From assembly GCF_002234595.1 (NCBI RefSeq), contig NZ_NMUL01000069.1, forward strand, positions 19,970 to 83,969: a stretch of DNA of 64,000 nt. The letters run 5' to 3'. The notes beneath the pieces are model-generated. The model worked only from the letters and a program-made list of their open reading frames with translations, was not told the origin of the DNA and did no database searches. Source of the DNA: Amycolatopsis vastitatis (GTDB taxonomy: Bacteria; Actinomycetota; Actinomycetes; Mycobacteriales; Pseudonocardiaceae). Every line of letters begins with the position of its first letter. Position 1 is the stretch's first letter. Below are positions 55,612 to 62,401 of this stretch, in pieces. A program made the position numbers and the translations under genes.

Positions 55612-56573
55612 CACGAGACCAAAGCGGCGTAGCGCTCGGAGAGCTGGTCGACGCCGGGAGCCCGGTAGGTCGAGATGACGCGCATGACCCGGCCCAGCTC
55701 CAAGGTGACGCGCCAGCTGTCGAGCCCCCCGGCGATGGCGTCGAGTACCTCGTCGGCAGCTTCGACGGCTCCATCGACCGCGCCGGAGGCCGCGCGCGCA
55801 GTCATCCGCGATGACGGCCCAAGATTGCGTGCCGCGTCTTCGGCCGCGCGGGAGAAGCGCAGGCCCTCACGCGGACGGCCGACCAGGTTGCTTTGAAAGC
55901 CCAGGCCGGCCAGGGCCCGGGTCTCGATCTCCCCGTCTCCGGCCTGGCGGGAGATGGTCAAGGCGTCGGTGAAGCTGGCACGGGCGACCTCGTGCCGGCC
56001 GGCGTCGCACGCCAACCAGCCGGTCCGGATTTGCAGATCGCCGGTGGCTTCGAGCATCGCTTGGCCGACGCTCGCGCGGTAGCTGCCCTGCTCGAGCATG
56101 AGGTTGGCCTCGCGCACGGTAGCCACTCCGGCCTGCCAGAGAGTTTCGCCCCCGTGGCGGTGGTCGAGGTTGCACAGTCGCTCCGTGGTCCGCTGCAGCC
56201 GTTGCACGTCAGCCATGCCGATGCTGCCGAAGACCTCGATACCGATACCCGTGGTGGCGGTCGCGGCTACGCCCCACTTCATCAGCGTCCGTCGCTTCAT
56301 GGGATCGGACGGTACCTCCGCCTCGGTCGGCATGCTGCCCCATTCGGCGATTGCGGGAGATGCGAGGCTTTCGGCCAGCAGGTCTTCCAGGCCACTGGCG
56401 GTGACTTTGAGCGCCTGAGCCAGCTTCAGCCGCTTGTGGGGGAGTGGCTCGGTCTCGCCCGCTTCCCACCGAACGATGGTGCTGCGGTCGGTGTCGAGCG
56501 CCTCGGCCAGGGCTTCCTGCGTGTACCCGGCCGCCTTGCGTGCGCGGGCCAGGCGTGTCCGCTTGGCGGCCAT
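55611..56573 (-). CDS. XRE family regulator with TPR-like C-terminal domain
   Basis: A 320-residue regulator: HTH LARARKAAGYTQEALAEALDTDRSTIVRWEAGETEPLPHKRLKLAQAL (8-55), a linker with MKRRTLMKWGVAATATTGIGIEVFG typical of the actinomycete XRE-TPR group, and helical repeats (LWQAGVATVREANLMLEQGSYRASVGQAMLEATGDLQIRTGWLACDAGRHEVARASFTDAL). GAGGGGAG precedes ATG 56573. Divergent from the resolvase-like gene, operonic with the GNAT. Ligand and targets unknown. Confidence 0.9.
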   Translation of the reverse strand: MAAKRTRLARARKAAGYTQEALAEALDTDRSTIVRWEAGETEPLPHKRLKLAQALKVTASGLEDLLAESLASPAIAEWGSMPTEAEVPSDPMKRRTLMKWGVAATATTGIGIEVFGSIGMADVQRLQRTTERLCNLDHRHGGETLWQAGVATVREANLMLEQGSYRASVGQAMLEATGDLQIRTGWLACDAGRHEVARASFTDALTISRQAGDGEIETRALAGLGFQSNLVGRPREGLRFSRAAEDAARNLGPSSRMTARAASGAVDGAVEAADEVLDAIAGGLDSWRVTLELGRVMRVISTYRAPGVDQLSERYAALVS

Positions 56574-56707
56574 GATCCACTCCCCTCGGTTACAGTGCGA
56601 GATCGTCACATTACCGCAGGTCAGCCCGCTGCGTGCGGCACCCACGCGGCTTTCTTGCGCTCTTCGCGCTCTGGTTCGGCGGGCTTGCCCGCACGAAGGT
56701 GACACCC

Positions 56708-57088
56708 ATGACGCTGATCGTTCAATCCGTCGCCGAGTCACCCTCGCTCGCGGTCGACGCGCCGCCGGCCTACGGCTACCTGCGCGTACCCGACGATGTA
56801 CCGGACCACCAGGTGCTCCGGCTCGAGCGGGCCTTGATCGCGTTCGCCGAATCCGAGGGCTTGTCCTTCGCCGGCTTCTTCTTCGAGTTCGAGTGGGGCT
56901 TGCGCAAGGGGTTCAACGACCTGATCGCCGAGCTGGTCCGCACCGGCGCCCATCACGTCGTCGTGCCGAGCCTCCGGCATCTGGCCCTGAGCACTCGGCT
57001 GCAGGACGCCAGGCAAGACCGCTTGGCGCGCGAAGCCGGCGCTGTGGTCCTTGCCAGGCTGCCGTCCGTCGTCAATCCGTCCACATAG
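56708..57088 (+). CDS. Resolvase-like (serine-recombinase N-terminal fold) protein lacking the catalytic serine
   Basis: A 126-residue protein whose AYGYLRVPDDVPDHQVLRLERALIAFAESEGLSFAGFFFE and DLIAELVRTGAHHVVVPSLRHLA align with the serine recombinase catalytic fold (GYxRVS, then the D/E-loop). The nucleophilic serine of RVS is Pro here, and there is no DNA-binding or zinc domain, so recombination is excluded. Similar orphans sit beside XRE-TPR genes in actinomycetes and may have a structural or regulatory role. AAGGTGAC precedes ATG 56708. Confidence 0.7.
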   Translation: MTLIVQSVAESPSLAVDAPPAYGYLRVPDDVPDHQVLRLERALIAFAESEGLSFAGFFFEFEWGLRKGFNDLIAELVRTGAHHVVVPSLRHLALSTRLQDARQDRLAREAGAVVLARLPSVVNPST

Positions 57089-57149
57089 GACCGTACCGTG
57101 GTGGCGACGACCTCCGGCCGGACGCGTTCACAGAAATTGTCGAACAGGC

Positions 57150-57190
57150 TTGAAAATTTCCCACCCGTGCGGTTCCATTCTCCTTGGAAC
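57150..57190 (+). promoter_or_regulatory. Possible promoter and operator of the galactanase gene
   Basis: TTGAAA (57150-57155), 17-bp spacer and TTCCAT (57173-57178) overlap an inverted repeat GTTCCA-N7-TGGAAC (57172-57190). The palindrome differs from the LacI and CebR sites of the neighbouring operons, so another regulator may act here. Confidence 0.4.
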
Positions 57191-57267
57191 GGCACGTGAT
57201 CGCTGGTGTACGTGCACGGAACCTCCCCTTCCCCCGGCTCGTCACGTCGTCGATCAAAGGAGATCGA

Positions 57268-58389
57268 ATGACCGTGTCCCGCACCGGCCGCCTGGCGAAG
57301 GCCGCCCTGTTCCTGACGGCCCTCGCGCTCCCCGCGACCCTGCCCGTCCCCGCCGCCTCGGCCGCGAACTCCCTGACCATGCTGGGCGCGGACGTCTCGA
57401 CCGCCCAGCGGGCGCTGGACCTCGGCGCGAAGTACGCCGACGCGAACGGCGTCGCCGGCGACCCGCTCGACATCCTGAAGGGTGCCGGCGTGAACTACGT
57501 GCGCCTGCGCGTCTGGAACAACCCGCGCAGCGGCTACAACAACAAGGCCAAGGTGCTGCAGTACGCCCGGACGGTGAAGGCCAAGGGCCTCAAGCTGCTG
57601 GTCGACTTCCACTACTCCGACACGTGGGCCGATCCCGGCACCCAGACCAAGCCCGCCGCGTGGGCCTCGCACGGCATCGCCGCGCTCCGGACCGATGTCC
57701 ACGACTACACCTACGACGTCTGCTCGGGCCTCAAGGCGCAGGGCACGACACCGGACAGCGTGCAGATCGGCAACGAGATCAACGTCGGCATGCTGTGGAA
57801 CGACGGCAAGGTCGTCGACAACAACTTCGCCAACCTCGGGCAGTTGCTGAAAGCGGGCTACAGCGCCACCAAGGCGTGCAACAGCGGCACCCAGGTCGTC
57901 ATCCACACCGCCGACGCCGACAGTGACGCGCACGCGCGCTGGTTCTACGACGGCATCCGGGCGCAGGGCGTCCAGTGGGACATCACCGGGCTGTCCTACT
58001 ACTGCTACTGGCACGGCACCACGGCGAACATGGCGACCGTGGTGTCCGACGTGCGGTCCCGGTACGGAAAGCCGGTCATCCTCGCCGAAACGGCGTACCC
58101 GTACACGACGGCCAACTACGACAGCAGCCCGAACACCATTTCGGCGGCGCAGCCGTGTTCGGGCTATCCGGCCACCCCCGCCGGCCAGGCCGCGAACTTC
58201 ACCGCCGTCCAGAACACCGCCCGCGCCGCCGGCGCGATCGGCGTCTTCTACTGGGAACCCACCTGGTACGCGGTGCCGGGCAACGGCTGGGACCCGGCCG
58301 ACATCGCCGGTTCCGGCAACGGCTGGGAAAACCAGGCCGTGTTCGACCGGAACGGACGGCTCAACCCGAACCTTCGCTGGACGCCCTGA
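57268..58389 (+). CDS. Secreted arabinogalactan endo-beta-1,4-galactanase (GH53)
   Basis: A 373-residue exported enzyme: signal peptide to ~33, then GH53 blocks MLGADVSTAQRALDLGAKYADANG, DILKGAGVNYVRLRVWNNP, LLVDFHYSDTWADPG, acid/base Glu170 in VQIGNEINVGMLW, nucleophile Glu274 in ILAETAYPY, and EPTWYAVPGNGWDPAD. It cleaves beta-1,4-galactan side chains of RG-I, feeding the GH35 beta-galactosidase encoded 11 kb away. AAAGGAG precedes ATG 57268. Confidence 0.95.
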   Translation: MTVSRTGRLAKAALFLTALALPATLPVPAASAANSLTMLGADVSTAQRALDLGAKYADANGVAGDPLDILKGAGVNYVRLRVWNNPRSGYNNKAKVLQYARTVKAKGLKLLVDFHYSDTWADPGTQTKPAAWASHGIAALRTDVHDYTYDVCSGLKAQGTTPDSVQIGNEINVGMLWNDGKVVDNNFANLGQLLKAGYSATKACNSGTQVVIHTADADSDAHARWFYDGIRAQGVQWDITGLSYYCYWHGTTANMATVVSDVRSRYGKPVILAETAYPYTTANYDSSPNTISAAQPCSGYPATPAGQAANFTAVQNTARAAGAIGVFYWEPTWYAVPGNGWDPADIAGSGNGWENQAVFDRNGRLNPNLRWTP

Positions 58390-58512
58390 CCTCGTCGGCG
58401 GTGGATTCGGGAAAGCGTTTTCTCCGATCCGGGCCATCTGCTGAACAGTTAAGCAAATCCAGCGGTTCCGGTCACCGCGGCCGGTGTTCACCCCCAGAGT
58501 CCCGTGTTACCG

Positions 58513-58526
58513 TGGGAGCGCTCCCA
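58513..58526 (+). promoter_or_regulatory. Perfect CebR-type box
   Basis: TGGGAGCGCTCCCA is the exact 14-bp palindrome recognised by CebR in streptomycetes, located 41 bp before the CE3-GH5 start. It links this gene with the glycosidase at 21329, which has a one-mismatch copy. Confidence 0.85.
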
Positions 58527-58566
58527 GTATGAAACTTTCCTGTCGAGTGCTCTCCAGGAGGTCGGT

Positions 58567-60834
58567 ATGAACTGGCGATTCCTCCGCGCGCTCCTGGCCG
58601 GCGTGCTGCTGGCCGCCTGCGCTGTGGTGGCTCCCGCGGCCGCGCAGGCGGCCACGCCGGCGCGGGTCATGGCGCTCGGCGACTCCATCACCGGGTCGCC
58701 GGGCTGCTGGCGGGCGCTGCTGTGGAAACACCTCCAGGACACCGGCCACACCGACGTCGACTTCGTCGGCACCCTCCCGGCCCCGGGCTGCGGCTTCGCC
58801 TACGACGGCGACAACGAGGGCCACGGCGGCTTCCTGGCCACCGGGATCGTGCGCGACAACCAGCTGCCCGGCTGGCTGTCGGCGACGCACCCGGACATCG
58901 TCCTCATGCACCTGGGCACCAACGACGTGTGGAGCAACATCCCGGCGGCCACGATCCTGGACGCCTACACCACGCTGCTCGGCCAGATGCGGGCCGCCAA
59001 CCCGGCCACCAAGCTGGTCGTCGCCAAGATCATCCCGATGAACCCCGCCAACTGCGCGGCTTGCGGGCAGCGGGTGGTCGAGCTGGACAACGCCATTCCC
59101 GCCTGGGCGCAGGCGCACTCCACGGCCGCGTCCCCGATCACCGTGGTCGACCAGTGGACGGGGTTCGACCCCGCGACGGACACCGGTGACGGCGTCCACC
59201 CGAACAGCACCACCGGCATCCAGAAGATGGAAAGCCGCTGGTACCCGGCCTTGGTGGCGGCGCTGGGCGGCGACACGCCTGCCGCGACCGGCCTCCACGT
59301 CGACGGCACCCGGATCGTCGAGGCCAACGGCAGTCCGTTCGTCATGCGCGGGGTGAACCACGCGTACGTCTGGTACCCGGGCCAGAACCGCGCCTTCGCC
59401 GACATCAAGTCCTTCGGCGCCAACACGGTCCGCGTCGTCCTCGGCAGCGGGCAGCGCTGGGGACCGACGCCGGCCGCCGAGGTCACGAGCGTCATCGGGC
59501 AGTGCAAGCAGAACCGGCTGATCTGCGTCCTGGAGGTGCACGACACCACCGGGTACGGCGAGCAGAGCGGCGCCGCCACGCTGGACCAGGCGGCCAGTTA
59601 CTGGATCAGCGTCGCGAGTGCCCTCAAGGGCCAGGAAAACTACGTCGTGATCAACCTGGGCAACGAGCCGTTCGGCAACGACCAGCAGGTGAGCGCGACC
59701 TGGGCGAGCGCGACGAGCGGCGCGATCAGCCGGCTGCGGGCCGCCGGGCTGACGCACCTGCTGATGGCCGACGCGCCGATGTGGGGCCAGGACTGGCAGA
59801 ACATCATGCGCGACAACGCGGCCACGGTGTTCAACGCCGACCCGCAGCACAACACCGTCTTCTCCATCCACATGTACGGCGTCTACGACACCGCGGCCGA
59901 GATCACCGCGTACTTCGACAGTTTCCGCACCGCCGGGCTGCCCCTGGTCGTCGGCGAGTTCGGGAGCATGCACACCGACGGCAACCCGGACGAGGACACG
60001 ATCATGGCCCAGGCGCAGGCCCGCGGCCTCGGTTACCTCGGCTGGTCCTGGAGCGGCAACAGCAGTGACGTCGCGTACCTCGACATGACGAACAACTTCG
60101 ACCCGGCGAGCCTGACGGCGTGGGGCGAGCGGTTCCTCAACGGCGCCAACGGGATCCGGAAGACCGCCAAGGAAGCCACGATCTACGGCGGCGGCAGCGG
60201 GGACACCGAAGCACCCTCCGTCCCGGGCACCCCGGCCGTCTCGGCGGTGACTTCGAGCGGTGCCACGCTGACCTGGACGGCGTCGACCGACAACGTCGGT
60301 GTCACCGGCTACGACGTCCTCCGCGCGCCCGGGGCGAGTGGTGGCACGTTCGCCGTGGTCGGTTCGGCCGCGACGACGTCGTTCACCGACAGCGGCTTGG
60401 CGGCTTCGAGCACCTACCGCTACCAGGTGCGGGCCAGGGACGCGGCGGGGAACACCTCGGCCGCTTCCGGGATCGCGTCCGTGACCACGAGCGCGGGCGG
60501 CGGCACCGGCGCGTGCAAGGTCACCTACGCCGCGTCGAACTGGGGTGGTGGCAACGGGTTCACGGCCAACGTCACCGTCACGAACACCGGCGCGAGCACG
60601 GTCACCGGCTGGACGCTGGCCTTCAGCTTCGCCGGGGGCCAGCGGGTGACCCCGCCCGGCTGGGGCGCCACCGTGAGCCAGTCCGGCGCGCAGGTCACCG
60701 CGACCAACCTGAGCTGGAACGGCACGCTGGCGCCGAACGCCTCGGCCGGCATCGGCTTCAACGGCTCGTACAGCGGCGCCAACCCGGCGCCGACCGCGTT
60801 CACGCTCAACGGCAGCGCCTGCTCGGCGGGCTGA
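58567..60834 (+). CDS. Secreted CE3-GH5-FN3-CBM2 fusion: acetylesterase plus endo-beta-mannanase/glucanase
   Basis: A 755-residue exported multidomain enzyme: signal peptide to ~29; an SGNH esterase ~30-235 with Ser40 in MALGDSITGSPGCW, HLGTNDVW and DGVHPN, the CE3 arrangement; a GH5 barrel ~240-545 (ATGLHVDGTRIVEANGSPFVMRGVNHAYVWYP) with acid/base Glu in INLGNEPFGN and nucleophile Glu in VVGEFGS, resembling GH5_8 mannanases; an FN3 domain (~565-650); and a CBM2 (~660-755) starting CKVTYAASNWGGGNGF. It would deacetylate and cut the same polysaccharide, probably acetylated mannan, bound to cellulose via CBM2. CAGGAGG precedes ATG 58567. Confidence 0.87.
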   Translation: MNWRFLRALLAGVLLAACAVVAPAAAQAATPARVMALGDSITGSPGCWRALLWKHLQDTGHTDVDFVGTLPAPGCGFAYDGDNEGHGGFLATGIVRDNQLPGWLSATHPDIVLMHLGTNDVWSNIPAATILDAYTTLLGQMRAANPATKLVVAKIIPMNPANCAACGQRVVELDNAIPAWAQAHSTAASPITVVDQWTGFDPATDTGDGVHPNSTTGIQKMESRWYPALVAALGGDTPAATGLHVDGTRIVEANGSPFVMRGVNHAYVWYPGQNRAFADIKSFGANTVRVVLGSGQRWGPTPAAEVTSVIGQCKQNRLICVLEVHDTTGYGEQSGAATLDQAASYWISVASALKGQENYVVINLGNEPFGNDQQVSATWASATSGAISRLRAAGLTHLLMADAPMWGQDWQNIMRDNAATVFNADPQHNTVFSIHMYGVYDTAAEITAYFDSFRTAGLPLVVGEFGSMHTDGNPDEDTIMAQAQARGLGYLGWSWSGNSSDVAYLDMTNNFDPASLTAWGERFLNGANGIRKTAKEATIYGGGSGDTEAPSVPGTPAVSAVTSSGATLTWTASTDNVGVTGYDVLRAPGASGGTFAVVGSAATTSFTDSGLAASSTYRYQVRARDAAGNTSAASGIASVTTSAGGGTGACKVTYAASNWGGGNGFTANVTVTNTGASTVTGWTLAFSFAGGQRVTPPGWGATVSQSGAQVTATNLSWNGTLAPNASAGIGFNGSYSGANPAPTAFTLNGSACSAG

Positions 60835-60862
60835 ACCATCCACTCAGGACAAAGGAGTCCTC

Positions 60863-61918
60863 ATGTTCCTCCGGCAGCGAGCGGTCATCCTCGCCGGCCT
60901 GGCCGCGGCCACCCTGGTTCCCGCGCCGGCGGTGGCCGCGGCCGTCCAGAAAGCGCTTCCCGCCCAGTGCTCGGGCACGGCGCCGATCAAGTGCCACTTC
61001 GCCGTTGCCCCCGGCAACTACGACGTCACGGTGGGCCTCGGCAGCACCACGAAGGCGGCCAGCACGTCGATGTCGGTGGAGGCGCGCCGGCAGGTCCTGA
61101 ACGCCGTCTCGACGAGCGCCGGGCAGGTCGTCCCCACCACCGTGACGGTCAACGTGCGCAACCCGGAGGGCCAGCCCACCGGCCAGGGCGGCACCGGGAC
61201 CGCGGGCCTGGACATCACGTTCGGCGGCAGCGCGCCCGCGATCGGCTCGCTGAGCGTGACCGCGGCCCAGTCCCCGCTCGTGACGTACCTGGCGGGCGAC
61301 TCGACCGTCTGCGACCAGCCGGCCGCGCCCTACACGGGCTGGGGGCAGATGCTGCCTGCGAACGTCCGCAACGGCGCCGTGGTCGCCAACTACGCGGACT
61401 CCGGCGAAAGCTCGGGCAGTTTCCTGGCCAACAAGGCGCTCTTCCCGACGCTCAAGCCGCTGATCAAGAGCAAGGACCTGGTGCTCATCCAGTTCGGGCA
61501 CAACGACAAGCAGACGTCGGCGACGGCGTTCCGCGACAACCTCACCAAGATGGTCAACGGCGTGCGCGAGCGCGGCGGCGTCCCCGTGCTGGTCACCCCG
61601 CCGGTGCGGCGGCTGTTCAGCGGCACCAAGCTGACCTCGACGGCGTTGCACGTCAACGGCGTGGGCGTGGACCTGCCCGCGGTGATCCGGGCGCTGGGCA
61701 AGAGCGCGAACGTGCCGGTGCTCGACCTGACGGCCAAGAGCAAGGCCCTCGTCGAGTCCCTCGGCCCGTCGGCGTCCCAGAAGATCTACCTCACCCAGGC
61801 CGCCGACGGCGTCACCGACAACACGCACTTCTCGGTGTACGGGGCGACGCAGATGTCCAACCTGGTGGTGCAAGGCATCCGGGAGCTGAACCTTCCGCTG
61901 GTGGCCTTCCTCCGCTGA
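60863..61918 (+). CDS. Secreted rhamnogalacturonan acetylesterase (CE12)
   Basis: A 351-residue exported SGNH esterase, paralogue of the one at 46319: the same N-terminal beta domain (GNYDVTVGLG, VNVRNPEGQPTGQGG) and a CE12 core with block I LAGDSTVCD (canonical GDS), YTGWGQML, QFGHNDKQ and the C-terminal Asp-His in DNTHFSVYGA. Signal peptide to ~26. AAAGGAG precedes ATG 60863. Unlike its paralogue, all SGNH residues are canonical. It deacetylates RG-I for the PL11 lyase encoded downstream. Confidence 0.93.
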   Translation: MFLRQRAVILAGLAAATLVPAPAVAAAVQKALPAQCSGTAPIKCHFAVAPGNYDVTVGLGSTTKAASTSMSVEARRQVLNAVSTSAGQVVPTTVTVNVRNPEGQPTGQGGTGTAGLDITFGGSAPAIGSLSVTAAQSPLVTYLAGDSTVCDQPAAPYTGWGQMLPANVRNGAVVANYADSGESSGSFLANKALFPTLKPLIKSKDLVLIQFGHNDKQTSATAFRDNLTKMVNGVRERGGVPVLVTPPVRRLFSGTKLTSTALHVNGVGVDLPAVIRALGKSANVPVLDLTAKSKALVESLGPSASQKIYLTQAADGVTDNTHFSVYGATQMSNLVVQGIRELNLPLVAFLR

Positions 61919-61944
61919 GTACGTCCACAAAGGAGAGACGAAAG

Positions 61945-62376
61945 ATGCCGATCGGCACCGGAGCGCGGGCAACGACGCTCGCGATGGCGGTCGTGGCCGC
62001 GGTGGTCACGGCGGTGAACCCGGCCGCGGCCGCCACCGGTGACGGCTCGCCCACCGACGCGAACATCCGGTACTTCGGACGCTGGGACACCCGCTCGGCG
62101 AGTGCGTACGTGCCCGGCTGGACCGGCGCCTACGCGGTGGTCGGGTTCACCGGCACGACGGTGAAACTGCGTCAGCGAAACAGCGTCGACCTGTACACGA
62201 GCGTCGACGGCGGTGCCTTGACGTCGTACCGGGCGGTGAGCGGCACGGTGAACCTGACGCCGAACCGGCGCGCCACCGAAGGCTGGCTCACCACCGCCGA
62301 CACCCCGGACGGCACGCACCCCGACGACACCGGCCACCAGAAGATCGCGGCGCGGCTCGCCGCGCTCCTCGGCTGA
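61945..62376 (+). pseudogene. CE2-type acetylesterase remnant with in-frame internal deletion
   Basis: A 143-residue frame with a signal peptide. Residues ~38-105 (ANIRYFGRWDTRSASAYVPGWTGAYAVVGFTGTTVKLRQRN, VDLYTSVDGG) match the N-terminal jelly roll of CE2 esterases; then, in frame near residues 106-112, it jumps to EGWLTTADTPDGTHPDDTGHQKIAARLAALL, the last SGNH block with its Asp and His. The whole ~200-residue middle with the nucleophile GDS is missing. The start, ribosome site (AGGAG) and stop are intact, so a short secreted protein may still be made, but it cannot be an esterase. Confidence 0.75.
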
Positions 62377-62401
62377 GAGCCACGGCAGAACGGAGTTGTC
62401 C

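Noticed and set aside
56708..57088. Mobile-element resolvase
   Set aside because: No catalytic serine, no DNA-binding domain, no inverted repeats or transposase nearby.
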